A stretch of 64,000 bases of DNA from Rutidosis leptorrhynchoides (Eukaryota; Streptophyta; Magnoliopsida; Asterales; Asteraceae): positions 83,235,001 to 83,299,000 of the forward strand of contig NC_092342.1 of assembly GCF_046630445.1 (NCBI RefSeq). The letters are read 5' to 3'. Below the pieces are notes generated by a model, which saw only the letters and a list, made by a program, of their open reading frames with translations, was not told the DNA's origin and did not search any database. The position numbers were made by a program, and so were the translations under genes. Shown here piece by piece: positions 38,800 to 51,252 of the stretch; the stretch's first letter is position 1; each line of letters opens with the position of its first letter.

Positions 38800-39774
38800 A
38801 TGGCACCGACTACTCGACACACCTTGAATATGAGCGAAGAGGAATTTCGTGCCTTTCTTGCTTCAAACATAGCCGCAGTACAGGTCGCGCTACATACCAA
38901 CAATAACTCTGAATCTAGCAATACAGCTAACGGCACAAGAAATCGTGTAGGTTGCTCCTACAAGGAATTCACTGCCTGCAAACCTTCAGAATTTGATGGG
39001 ACCGAAGGACCAATCGGATTGAAATGGTGGACCGAGAAAGTTGAATCGGTGTTTGCCATAAGTAAGTGTGCTGAAGGAGACAACGTGAAGTACGCTACGC
39101 ATACCTTCACAGGTATTGCGTTAACATGGTGGAATACCTATCTAGAGCAAGTGGGACAAGATGCTGCTTACGCACTACTGTGGTCAGCATTCAAGCACTT
39201 GATGAACGAGAAGTACCGTCCCAGAATCGAGGTCAATAAGATCAAGTCAGAACTTAGAGGGTTACGAACACAGGGATTCGATATTACTTCGTACGAAAGA
39301 CGATTCACAGAATTGTGCGTATTGTGTCCGAGAGCGTTCGAAGATGAGGAAGAGAAGATCGACGCGTTTGTGAAAGGGTTACCGGAGAGAATCCAAGAAG
39401 ATATAAGTTCACAAGAGCCTGCCTCCATACAAAAGGCATGTAGAATGGCTCAAAAACTAGTGAACCAGATTGAGGGAAGAATTAAAGAACAGGCGGCCGA
39501 ATAGGCCAACGTGAGCTAGTAAAAAGAAAGTGGGGGGAAAACGGTGATAAGAGTCACCAATACAACAACAACTATCCCAACAATCGCAACATCAATCGCA
39601 ACTACAACAAACGACACAACAACAACAACAACTACAACAATCATCCCAACAACAATAACAACCGCAACAACAACAACAATCAGAAGCCGCTATGCCAAAG
39701 GTGTGAAAAGTATCACTCGGGGTTCTGCACCAAATTTTGAAACAAGTGTAAAAGAAATGGTCATAGCGCGGTGA
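38800..39774 (+). pseudogene. Tekay-9 gag
   Basis: ATG 38800 (MAPTTRHTLNMSEEEFRAF) is preferred over the upstream Met at 38773 because related Gags start this way. Capsid motifs: FDGTEGPIGLKWWTEKVESVF, ALTWWNTYLEQ, and ELCVLCPRAFEDEEEKI. TAG at 39502-39504 ends the first frame; the coding signal then moves to the frame of 39771, giving an Asn-rich linker and zinc knuckles, CQRCEKYHSGFC and one whose first Cys is a TGA (39738-39740). A third, [14 protein letters not shown], lies in the adjoining pol frame near 39880. Defective. Confidence 0.88.
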
Positions 39775-42700
39775 AGTGTGAGGTCTACGGACCAGGGGTT
39801 AACAGAACGAAAGGAACAAATGGTGTCAGAACGAGTAATGGCGGAGCAAGTAGTGTCGGAGCAAGTTATGCCAATGTAGTTTGTTATAAATGTGGAAAAC
39901 CGGGCCACATTATTAGAAATTGCCCGAACCAGGAGAACACGAATGGACAAGGCCGCGGAAGAGTTTTTAATATTAATGCGGCAGAGGCACAGGAAGACCC
40001 GGAACTTGTTACGGGTACGTTTCTTATTGACAATAAATCTGCTTACGTTTTATTTGATTCGGGTGCGGATAGAAGCTATATGAGTAGAGATTTTTGTGCT
40101 AAATTAAGTTGTCCATTGACGCCATTGGATAGTAAATTTTTACTCGAATTAGCAAACGGTAAATTAATTTCAGCAGATTATATATGCCGGAATCGAGAAA
40201 TTAAACTGGGTAGCAAAATATTTAAGATTGATTTGATACCAGTAGAGTTAGGGAGTTTTGATGTAATAGTTGGCATGGACTGGCTGAAGGAGATGAAAGC
40301 AGAGATCGTATGTTACAAAAATGCAATTCGCATTGTACGAGAAGAAGGAGAACCCTTAATAGTGTACGGAGAAAAGGGCAACACGAAGCTACATCTTATT
40401 AGTAATTTAAAGGCACAAAAACTAATAAGAAAAGGTTGCTATGCTGCTCTAGCACACGTCGAGAAAGTACAAACTGAAGAAAAGAGCATCAATGATGTTC
40501 CCGTCGCAAAAGAATTTCCCGATGTATTTCCGAAAGAATTACCGGGACTACCTCCACATCGATCTGTTGAATTTCAAATAGATCTTGTACCAGGAGCTGC
40601 ACCAATAGATCGTGCTCCTTACAGACTCGCACCCAGTGAGATGAAAGAACTACAAAGCCAACTGCAAGAACTATTAGAACGTGGTTTCATTCGACCAAGC
40701 ACATCACCATGGGGAGCTCCTGTTTTGTTTGTCAAGAAGAAGGATGGTACATTTAGGTTGTGTATTGACTACATAGAGTTGAATAAACTTACCATCAAAA
40801 ACCGTTATCCACTGCCGAGAATTGACGACTTATTTGATCAACTACAAGGCTCGTCAGTTTATTTGAAAATCGATTTACGTTCTGGATATCATCAAATGTG
40901 AGTAAAGGAGGATGATATTCCAAAAACTACTTTTAGGACGCGTTATGGTCATTACGAGTTTATGGTTATGCCTTTTGGATTGACTAACGCACCAGCTGTG
41001 TTCATGGACCTTATGAACCGAGTGTGTAGGCCATATCTTGACAAGTTTGTCATTGTTTTCATCGATGACATACTTATTTACTCAAAGAATGATCAAGAGC
41101 ACGATGAACATTTGAGAAAAGTGCTAGAAGTATTGAGGAAAGAAAAACTGTACGCTAAGTTTTCAAAGTGTGCATTTTGGTTGGAAGAAGTTCAATTCCT
41201 CGGTCACATAGTGAACAAAGAATGTATCCAGGTGGACCCGGCAAAGATCGAAACCGTTGAAAAGTGGGAAACCCCAAAAACTCTGAAGCATATACGTCAA
41301 TTTTTAGGATTGGCTGGTTACTACAGAAGATTCATCCAAGATTTCTCTAAAATAGCAAAACCCTTGACTGCATTAACGCATAAAGGGAAGAAATTTGAAT
41401 GGAAGGATGATTAAGAGAAGGCGTTTCAGTTATTGAAGAAAAAGCTAACTACGGCACCTATATTGTCATTGCCTGAAGGGAATGATGATTTTGTCATTTA
41501 TTGTGATGCATCAAAGCAAGGTCTCGGTTGTGTATTAATGCAACGAACGAAGGTGATTGCTTATGCATCTAGACAATTGAAGATTCACGAGCAAAATTAT
41601 ACGACTCACGATTTGGAATTGGGTGCTGTTGTTTTTGCATTAAAGACTTGGAGGCATTATTTATATGGGGTCAAAAGTATTATATATACCGACCACAAAA
41701 GTCTCCAACATATATTTAATCAGAAGCAACTGAATATGAGACAACGCAGGTGGATTGAACTGTTGAATGATTATGATTTTGAGATTCGATACCACCCGGG
41801 GAAGGCGAATGTGGTAGCTGACGCTTTGAGTAGAAAGGACAGAGAACATATACGGGTAAAAGCTATGAATATAATTATTCGTACTAACCTTACTACTCAA
41901 ATAAAGGAGGCACAACAGGGGGTTGTAAAAGAAGGAAAGTTGAAGAATGAGATACCCAAAGGATCAGAGAAACATCTTAATATTCGGGAAGACGGAACCC
42001 GATATAGGGCTGATAGAATTTGGGTACCAAGGTTTGGAGATGTGAGAGAAATGGTACTTAAGGAAGCACATAAAACCAGATATTCAATACATCCCGGAGC
42101 GGGGAAGATGTAAAAAGATCTCAAGAAACACTTTTGGTGGCTGGGTATGAAAGCCGATATTGCTAAATATGTAGGAGAATGTTTGACGTGTTCTAAGGTC
42201 AAATCTGAACATCAGAAACCATCAGGTCTACTACAACAACCTAAAATCCCAGAATAGAAATAGAAAAACATTACCATGGATTTCATTACTAAATTGCCAA
42301 GGACTGGAAGTGGTTATGATACTATTTGGGTAATAGTTGATCGTCTCACCAAGTCAGCACACTTCCTGCCAATGAGAGAAGATGACAAAATGGAGAAGTT
42401 GGCGTGATTGTATTTGAAGGAGGTTGTCTCCAGACATGGAATACATGTCTCTATTATCTCTGATAGGGATGGTAGATTTGTTTCAAGGTTTTGGCAGACG
42501 TTGCAACAAGCATTGGGGACTCGTCTAGACATGAGTACTGCCTATCATCCACAAACTGATGGGCAGAGCGAAAGGACGATATAAACACTTGAAGACATGC
42601 TACGAGCATGTGTTATTGATTTCGGAAACAGTTGGGATCGACACCTACCGTTAGCAGAATTTTCCTACAACAACAGTTATCATTCTAGTATTGAGATGGC

Positions 42701-43340
42701 GCCGTTTGAGGTACTTTATGGTAGAAAGTGCATGTCTTCGATTTGTTGGAATGAAGTGGGGGATAGACAGATTACGGGTCCGGAGATAATACAAGAAACT
42801 ACCTAGAAAATCATCCAAATTCAACAACGATTGAAAACCGCCCAGAGTCATCAAAAGAGCTACACGGACAGTAAAATAAAAGATATAGAGTTTGAAATTG
42901 GAGAAATGGTCATGCTTAAGGTTTCACCTTGGAAAGGCGTTGTTCGATTTGGTAAACGGAGAAACTAAATCCAAGGTACATTGGACCATTCAAGATTATA
43001 GATCGTGTCGGACCAGTAGCTTACCAACTGGAGCTACCTCAACAACTCGCGGCTGTACATAACACTTTCCACGTCTCGAATTTGAAGAAATGTTTTGCTA
43101 AAGAAGATCTCACTATTCCGTTGGATGAAATCCAAATCAATGAAAAACTTCAATTCATTGAAGAACCCGTCGAAATAATGGATCGTGAGGTTAAGAGACT
43201 TAAGCAAAACAAGATACCGATTGTTAAGGTTCGATGGAATGCTCGTAGAGGACCTGAGTTCACCTGGGAGCATGAAGATTAGATGAAGAAGAAATACCCG
43301 CATCTATTTCCAGAAGATTCTTCAACACCTTCAACAGCTT
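39775..43340 (+). pseudogene. Tekay-9 pol: protease, RT, RNase H, integrase, chromodomain
   Basis: Protease [13 protein letters not shown] near 40060; RT from 40690 with IDYIELN (usual Arg of the motif is Ile), [18 protein letters not shown] 40899-40901, then [16 protein letters not shown] and catalytic [10 protein letters not shown] near 41060; RNase H CDASKQGLGCVLMQ near 41500 and ADALSRK near 41820; integrase from about 42114 with [19 protein letters not shown] and [14 protein letters not shown]; chromodomain-like tail [15 protein letters not shown] near 43170. Stops at 41412, 42111, 42255, 42261, 42405, 42582, 42804 and 43280, plus a one-base loss near 42965. Most stops are explained by C-to-T or G-to-A at Arg, Gln or Trp codons. 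Confidence 0.93.
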
Positions 43341-43377
43341 AAAATTTCGGGACGAAATTTATTTAACGGGTAGGTAC
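43341..43377 (+). other. Palindrome and PPT of Tekay-9
   Basis: A 19-nt palindrome (43342-43360; arms AAATTTCG and CGAAATTT) followed by TTAACGGGTAGGTA (43363-43376), then the LTR start TGTAGTGACC at 43378. It matches the corresponding block of NonAuto-2 almost base for base. Confidence 0.78.
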
Positions 43378-44001
43378 TGTAGTGACCTGAACTTTTCCAT
43401 GTTTATATATATTAATTGAGATTGATATTTACATGACTAAATGTTTCCAACGTGTTAAGCAATCAAACTTGTTAAGACTTGATTAAATGAAATAAGTTTC
43501 ATATAGACAATTGATCACCCAAGTTGAACGGCGATTCACGAACGTTACAAATTTGTAAAAACTACATGTTGTGGTATATATAGTCATATATATATGGTTG
43601 ACATGAGATTATGATGAGTAAGTATCTCACTAAGTATATTAACAATGTGTATTATACATAAGAAATGAGATTACTAAGTTAAGAAACTCGAAATGATATA
43701 TATAACGATTATCGTTATGATAACGTCTACTAAATACATATGTATCATATTAAGATATTGATACACTATATTTAACATGATAAAATGATATTTAAATATA
43801 TCATTAAGTGTGTTAACAATGAACTACATATGTAAAAACAAGACTACTAACTCAAGAATTACGAAACGAGACTTATATGTAACGATTATCGTTGTAACGA
43901 TATTTTAATGTATATATCATATTAAGAGATATTCATACATCATAATATAATGATAACATAATAATTTAACATCTCATTTGATATAATAAACATTGGGTTA
44001 A
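43378..44001 (+). repeat. 3' LTR of Tekay-9, left portion
   Basis: Matches 33372-34016 of the 5' LTR apart from a shorter TA tract and scattered substitutions. It ends with GTTAA (43997-44001), the left TSD of Athila-10. Confidence 0.95.
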
Positions 44002-45987
44002 TGATGTCAAAGCTAAGGGATACGAAATAGTTTATATTTTACTAGGAAAAACTATTAAATACGATACAATTTTACACAAGATATTTATTTATTTATAGAA
44101 TGGATATACTTAAACCTTGCTACAACACTTATAGGCAGTGTACCTAATCGTAAAGTAGTGTAGTTTTTAGTAAGTCCGGTTCGTTCCACAGGGAAATCTT
44201 TAAACAAAGCTTAACGCTATATTAATTTACTTTTATAAAAATACAAACATATATCTAAGTAATTTTATTATAAAGGGGGGTTTTTTACCGTTTAATGACC
44301 GGTTTGTCGATTTTAAAACTTTAGTCGCAGTTAAAACCTAATGTAAAATATTAAATAAATAAAAGACTTAATTTAAAGCGTAAAGTAAATAACGATAATG
44401 AAATTGCGAATAATAAAAGTGCGATAAAATAAAATTGCGATAATTAAAAAGTACGATAAATAAAAGTGCGATTAAATAACAATAAATAAAAGTGCGATAA
44501 TTAGAAGTGCAATTAAATATAAAATAAAGGAAATTAAATATGAAATAAAAGAATTATGCTTATTTAAACTTCCGTAATCATGATGTTCGACGTGTTGATT
44601 TTAGTTTTATGCCCATGGGTTAATTGTCCTTTGTCCTGGATTATTTAATATGTCCGTCTGGTTTTTGTCCATAACAGTCCATCAGTCATAAATATAAAGT
44701 GCGAGTGTCCTCGTCAAATTATCCTTATACCCGAAGTTAAATATTCCAACTAATTGGGGATTCGAATTGTAACAAGGTTTTAATACTTTGTTTAATGAAT
44801 ACACCAGGTTATCAACTGCGTGTAAACCAAGGTTTTACTACTTTGTTAGCAATTACACCAATTACCCTTGAATGTAATTTCACCCCTGTTTTAATAATTC
44901 TAGTGGCTATTAATCCATTCCCGTGTCCGGTTAAATGAACGATTATTCGTACATATAAATACCCCGCCCATCGTGTCCGATCGAGTGTATATGGTAATTT
45001 ATAGGGACGCCCAATTGTAAATCTTTATATTAACATTAACAAACTTTCATTTAGTTAAACAAATATAAAGCCCATTAATAGCCCATAGTCTAATTTCCAC
45101 AAGTGTCGTTCTTTTGTCCAAACCCCAATTATGGTACAAAGCCCAATTATCCAATTTTAGTAATTAGCCCAACATCATGATTACTTCGTTTTAAATAAGC
45201 ATAATAATAACTTAGCTACGAGACATTAATATAAAAAGGTTGAACATAACTTACAATGATTAAAAATAGCGTAGCGTTACACGGATAGAATTTCGACTTA
45301 CACCCTTACAACATTTGCTAACATACCCTTATTATTAGAATTATAATTAAAATTAAAATATAAATTATAAATATAAATATAAATTTTACGTATGAGGAGA
45401 AGAAGAAAAAGATTGATGAAAATGATCAGAATTCGGTTTGCTTTATAGGGAGTTTTGAAACTGGGGGCTCCGCGACTCGCGGCCTTTTTGGCCTTCAAAC
45501 TCCGCGAGTCGCGGAGTTTGAAATTACAGCTCACAACTTGGAGTCTTTCTCTGCCGACGGTTTTTATTTATAAATATAATATATATATATATAATTAATA
45601 TAATTAATTATATATTATATTATATTTATATACATAGTTAACTTGTAATTTTTAGTCCGTTGCGTCGAGCGTTGAGAGTTGACTCTGGTCCCGGTTCCGG
45701 ATTTTCGAACGTCCTTGCGTACAATTTAATATCTTGTACTTTGCGTTTTGAATCTTGTACTCTTGTAATTTCGAGACGTTTCTTATCAATAATTGGAACC
45801 TTTTTGATTGTCTTTTGTACTTTTGAGCTTTTTGGTCGTTTGCGTCTTCAATTCGTCGAATCTGTCTTTTGTCTTCACCTTTTATTATTTAAACGAATAT
45901 CACTTGTAAATAGAACAATTGCAACTAAAAGCTTGTCTTTCTTGAGGAATAATGCTATGAAATATATGTTCGTTTTTAGCATTATCA
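44002..45987 (-). repeat. 3' LTR of Athila-10
   Basis: 1986 bp; plus-strand ends TGATGTCAAAGC and GCATTATCA. It contains the GC palindrome pair at 45470-45482 and 45494-45522. Open frames within it (for example 45298-45534 and 45660-46004) recur in the other LTR and show no protein domain. Confidence 0.96.
45470..45522. repeat. GC-rich palindrome pair, 3' LTR copy
   Basis: CCGCGACTCGCGG at 45470-45482, then a 29-nt perfect odd-centred palindrome (45494-45522) with core CCGCGAGTCGCGG and arms extended by AACT/AGTT and TTC/GAA. The two cores are exact reverse complements of each other. This is a sharp GC island in AT-rich DNA. Confidence 0.95.
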
Positions 45988-48062
45988 AATATTCCCACAC
46001 TTGAGCGTTGCTTGTCCTCAAGCAATATCGTCTTGAAATACTAGAATCACTTCTTTATTCTTCACACTTTGTACATCAGTGATTTTCTATACGGCGGTAT
46101 AAACAATGGTAGTAACGATATGGTTTACAGTCCCACATGACTATAAAAATTTAGATCCATTAAGGAAATTGGATCTTTATGAAAACATTTGATCTTTTGA
46201 AAATTAAATCTAGTTTTTACCCTAGATAAGTTTTCCGGAATAACCCTTTACCGGTGTTTGCAAAATATTTTTGTGGGTTTGGTGGGTTTCAGATTTGAAA
46301 ATTTTAGCTCAAAACTTGCGGTTTTGTGTCACCCACTTGCTAACCTTGTATTTGGAAAGCAACACGTCCAGTTTACTTGTCCCGTATATTACCTTTCGGT
46401 AAACTACCGTCCGGTTGTAAAGGAAAGCGTTGAACAAGTAACTGTTAAGGCAATGTCCCCTGACATGCTTTTAATTATGGTCTATAACGTGTCAGACGCA
46501 ATTACTATCCTTGGTAGGAGCAATAGTAAAGCTCACCCTTATAATTTTTCGGTATGGCACAAGGTCCTGTCTTTGACCACTATGCAACCATCGTTCTTAC
46601 GGTAGACACCCGATTTGATTCAGGTGACCTAATGAATTCCAGGTGAATTCCTAGGATTTTACGTTCAATGGTAATGAACGCATTAAAAATAGGGTTTTCA
46701 GAAAACAAATCGGTTTGTAATTTTGATCAAAATATTTTCTCGTTCAAGCTCAAGTTTAGATATCATTGAATTCCATGAGTTTGAATTCTCAATCTTTAAG
46801 GTCAATCTCAAGGATTGAGTAATATCAGTCTTAAAAGCTGATTTTTAATCTTTAAGGAGATTATCCTTTCTGGGGATCTGATTCATTAGTCTTATCCAGC
46901 TAATTTGCATGGTGCCCCCCCATTTTACAAGATAAATCATTCTCATGGTTAGGATAAATCTGACCACATGGCGACCCTGTTTGATTGTGAGGTCCGTGGA
47001 TTTCCTGCTGATTTTAGAGATGACTTTTCTAGATTTTTCGTCAACCTACAGCTGGTCTGAATGACAACTTCATGACCTAAATCAAGAAGCGCGTGTCTTT
47101 TTCGGAAGACTTTACTTCCTTTTAATGATGGAATTGATTCATCGTGTAGATCCATCTCTTCTTTTCTTTTATCGGGTAAAACAGTTTAGTTTAGTCCAAA
47201 GCAAAAGTATTTTCAGTTATTTGTTTCAGATATATGTGACATATGTTTAAGATAACTTGGTAAATTTTCCCACACTTGGCTTTTATTTTCCTTTTTATCG
47301 TCCTCTATTCCATTTTAAATGAATTTTAACATTTTGGTTTGTTTCTCAATTTATGTCCTTTTTGAGGTAACAATAATTTCGGTGTTAAAACCTAGTTTTA
47401 TCGTTCATAAATATGTATAAACATGATTTTGAGTTCATTTAATTGAAAATTTTGAAATTTTTTACTAGAATTGGGTAGTTAGTATATAAGACTAGGGCTG
47501 TTCTTTTTTATCAGAGAGCACTAGATTCTAATACAACTACTGCTTTACTAGTATTTTTAATGGTAACCAAGTGTATAAAGTAAAAAATTTTAAAATCCGA
47601 AAGAATTTAACCCCTTCCCACACTTAAGATCTTGCAATGCCCTCATTTGCAAGAAATCAGTAACAATTTAAATTATTGAGGGTGATTTGTGTGAAAATGA
47701 TTAAATTTTACCAAAGTTTCCAAATATATTGGCGTTTGTTTGCTGAATGATAAATGGTGCACATCATTTGTTCATTCCGTCTTGTTGTTATTTCACATAT
47801 ATTTTGCATCTTGTCGTCAAAATTAGTTGCTTTTGCTGAACTTAATGCCAGTCTTTGAAAATGCGTTGTTTTACCCTGTTGTGTACATAAGATAAACTGC
47901 AAACATATATACATATTTTTGAAGTTTGGTATATTACCCCACATTCAAAAATTATTAAAATCTAAGAATAAAAGTTAGATAATTATAAAAATGATTACAA
48001 TATTAACAAAAGTATTAAACGTATCAATCATTACAAATTACAAAATAAAAAAAATAAGTAAA
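45988..48062 (-). other. Athila-10 3' UTR and PPT
   Basis: No convincing gene. Immediately before the LTR the minus strand reads CTCAAGTGTGGGAATATT, the probable PPT. Further AAGTGTGGG copies lie near 47275 and 47612 (minus strand). An ORF at 46258-46605 (plus) shows no domain and is rejected. Confidence 0.65.
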
Positions 48063-49415
48063 CTAAGGATGATATTGGTACCAATAGGGGTTCCAGGCAT
48101 AACCATAGGTGCTATATAATGCTTCGGCAGGGTTATACGTAGGATATGGTGGCTGCATCTCTATAGACCAGGGAGGGAAGATGGGTTTCGGTGTAGGAAT
48201 ATAGTTTCTACCTATATGTTGGCAATGAGCTATGATTTGGTTCTGATGAACTTGCCAATCTTCAAATGCTCTCTGTCTAGCATTTTCGTATTCCTGAGAA
48301 GCTATAAACCTTTGCATTTCTTGCATCTCATTCCCCCCTCCTACATTACCTTGCTGTTGGTTTCTCTCCACCTGTGGATGTCTACCATGGTATCGTACTG
48401 CGGCGTTATTTCTCCTCTTTAAAACTTTCGCACCATGGTATACATTTAAACCTATAGTATCGCGGGGTTCCGGTTCTTCTACTAATAATCCCCCCCGACT
48501 TATATCCACACCGAGATATTCACCAATCAAAGTAATAAAAATACCACCTCCTATTATGCTATGCGGTCTCATCCCCCGAACCATAGCTGATAAATAATAA
48601 CCCACACAATATGGTATACTTACAGCGCTTTGTGGGTCTCGAATACACATATGGTAAAACAAATCATGTTCATTTACTTTTTCCTTGTTTTTACCCCTTT
48701 GTGTAATCGAATTAGCTAAAAACCTATGTATCACTCTTAATTCGGCTCTATCTATATCCAAATAAGAGTAATTTCCCCCTTTGAAACGGTGATGGCTTGT
48801 CATTTGACTCCACACACCGTGTGTATCAAAATTTTCATCTATCTTTCTACCGTTTAGTATCAATCCTCTACAATCGGCAGACGCTAACTCCTCAGGCGTA
48901 TATATACGTAAAGCCTGAGCCATGTCTAGTAAAGACATGTGGCGCATCGAACCGCCTAACAAAAATCTAATAAAAGAACGATCGGTTAAACTAGCTACCC
49001 GATCATTCAACTCTATACTACATAACAATTCTTCACACCATACTTTATATACAGGTCTACGCATGGTGAATAAACGTACCCAGTCATTAAAAGTAGAATT
49101 ACCATACCTCTGTACAAGTAATTCCCTAATTGGCCCGGCCAATTCTACATCTTCTAAGGGTCCCCATTCTATGACCCTCGGTACCTCAACAACCTTAGAA
49201 TGAAGAGTATGCAAACCCCTTTGATATTTTGGATAATCTATCCAAAGTCTGTCAAATCTCAGGTTCGGGTGCAACTCTTCCAAGTGCATATCAGAAAAGG
49301 TCATGACTGGATGAGGTATATCCTGCTTGTAGTAGTTATCCACCTCCTGTTGTTCCATATTCTCAGCAGGAGCATTGCGGGCTTGGGATGAAGATTCACC
49401 CCTTTCACTCTGCAA
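48063..49415 (-). CDS. Athila-10 env-position ORF, 450 aa
   Basis: Intact minus-strand ORF, MQSERGESSSQAR to YWYQYHP, between integrase and the 3' LTR, where Athila elements carry their third ORF. A globular region (residues about 50-310) has DRLWIDYPKYQRGLHTLHSK, SFIRFLLGGSMRHMSLLDMAQAL and GGIFITLIGEYLGV; the C-terminal ~130 residues are Gln/Asn-, Pro- and Tyr-rich. I see no signal peptide and only one weakly hydrophobic stretch (around residue 288), so calling it an envelope protein is not supported. It resembles the ATHILA ORF family of plant retrotransposon proteins. Its intact state contrasts with broken gag. Confidence 0.75.
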   Translation of the reverse strand: MQSERGESSSQARNAPAENMEQQEVDNYYKQDIPHPVMTFSDMHLEELHPNLRFDRLWIDYPKYQRGLHTLHSKVVEVPRVIEWGPLEDVELAGPIRELLVQRYGNSTFNDWVRLFTMRRPVYKVWCEELLCSIELNDRVASLTDRSFIRFLLGGSMRHMSLLDMAQALRIYTPEELASADCRGLILNGRKIDENFDTHGVWSQMTSHHRFKGGNYSYLDIDRAELRVIHRFLANSITQRGKNKEKVNEHDLFYHMCIRDPQSAVSIPYCVGYYLSAMVRGMRPHSIIGGGIFITLIGEYLGVDISRGGLLVEEPEPRDTIGLNVYHGAKVLKRRNNAAVRYHGRHPQVERNQQQGNVGGGNEMQEMQRFIASQEYENARQRAFEDWQVHQNQIIAHCQHIGRNYIPTPKPIFPPWSIEMQPPYPTYNPAEALYSTYGYAWNPYWYQYHP

Positions 49416-51252
49416 AACACATTAAACACAAATTTTGTGCATCCAAATATGCATTAGTGTCAGCAAAATCATCAATCAAAATAATTACAATGACATTATC
49501 AATTTATATCAAACTTAAGCTCATTTTCACATTTTTATCAAATCTACACTTTTTCAAATAAGCATATACGAAAATGTTCGCCAAGTTCATAAACATTCAA
49601 CTCAAATAACATGTCAAAATAATCATTACTAGCAATTAAACAAGTCTCAAATGGCATTATCTTTCAAAAATCAAGTTCATGAATTTTAGACTTGAAAAAG
49701 TCCACTTTAATTCTCAAAATCATGTTTAGGCTCAAAGTTTGGATCACTTAACTACCTAAACATGTTACACTACTTAATTTAGCAACAATTCATGACAAAA
49801 ATCGGCCATAACCTGTTTATATCAAAAAGCCCCAAATTTGCTCAAGAACACAAACCCTAGATTATTCAAAATTTGAAGTTTAAGGCTTCTAATCATGTTA
49901 AACAGCATCAATCTAGGTTATACAAGCATAATACATAAACAATTTAAGCATAATTACACTAAAAAGCATCAAAATCAAATTGGGGAAAAAATTGCTCAAG
50001 AACACCAAATTTCGGATTAAATGGTGTTTATGAGTAGAAATTTACCGTTTTTCTTGAGTAATTCTTAGATAGCATCCTTCTCAACATGATTTTAGTAAAA
50101 AATTTGGTGATTAACCGTTAAAAATTGGGATTTTTGGGATGTTTTTGGGTGTATTTTCGGAGTGTTTTTCGTAGTTATTTTGCTGTTGGGGGTGTGGACT
50201 AATCAGTTTGCAGCTCTTTATTTTTTTTTTTTTGATTTCCGACCCCTCCGCGACTCGCGGTGAATAACCCTTCAAACTCCGCGAGTCGCGGAGTTTGCTA
50301 TTTTTTTTTTATTTTTTTTTTTTTTATAATCATTAACTTATAAAACAATTAAGTACTTAATTTTAAAATTTTGTTTCCTTTGTTATTTAGGACGAGGTCG
50401 TTTCGGATTGATGTCCTAGTCCGTCCTTCGACAAAATTTTAAAATTTGTCTTTTTGTAGCGATTGTTTTAAAAGCTAAGATTTTTGGGGTTTTTTAATGT
50501 TTTGGGCATACTTTAATTCAATGAGATTAAAAATAATGATAATAAAAGTTCTCGTCCCTCCCTCGGGTAAAGCAATTTCGGTTTAAAGACCTAGTCTTCA
50601 ACTTACGACGAATTTTAAAAATCATATTTTTAACTTAATGAGATAAAGTAAATTTTTGTTTTTAAATTCACATAACTAAAAAAAAAAAAAAAAAATTCAC
50701 ACCAAACTTAAAATTGAAATGCATAAAATTAAAAATTTATATTTTAAAAATTAAAAATTCACACCAAACTTAATTTAAAAATTTATAAATTCATACCAAA
50801 CTTATATTAATTTTTCAAATATTTACAATTTTAAATATATTGTTTTTACAAAGTTTACAATATTAATTTAAGATTTAAATATTAATTTTAAAAACATGGT
50901 AAAAATAAAATTAAAAATCTTTTTGTCTTTTTATCCCACTTTAATGAATCAAATATTATCAAAAATATGCGCCCCTCTTTTCGGTAAAGTAATTTCGGTT
51001 CCAAGACCTAATTTAACTCATGACGAATTTTTGAAATATTTTGTGTTGATTGATTAAAGATATTTATACCTTAAGAATAAACGTTAAATTTCGCAGTGAT
51101 GTAGTAAATTTTTGAATGATATCAATAATTTCGGTCGCTAAACCTAATTTTATTCAATACCAATTTAATACTTTTTAGCGAACAAATTAGCGTTTATTAT
51201 CAAAAGGTTAAAAAAATAAAAACTGTACAGACATACCTGTGATATACATTTC
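49416..51252. other. Athila-10 spacer between extra ORFs
   Basis: AT-rich, with no gene seen. It holds the second palindrome pair (50248-50297), poly(T) and poly(A) tracts, and repeated GGTAAAGxAATTTCGGTT-like phrases (about 50560 and 50985). Confidence 0.6.
50248..50297. repeat. GC-rich palindrome pair, internal copy
   Basis: CCGCGACTCGCGG at 50248-50260, then a 25-nt palindrome (50273-50297) with the same core and CAAACT/AGTTTG arms. Spacer of 12 bases, versus 11 in the LTR; both spacers end in CC just before the second palindrome block. Confidence 0.95.

Noticed and set aside
45298..46004. ORFs of 78 and 114 codons in the Athila-10 LTR, repeated at 60148-60844
   Set aside because: Duplicated only because LTRs are duplicated; no domain, and the GC palindrome accounts for part of the first.
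46258..46605. 115-codon plus-strand ORF in Athila-10 3' UTR
   Set aside because: Antisense to the element, no recognisable domain, no promoter or splice evidence comparable to the Tat-6 antisense ORF.
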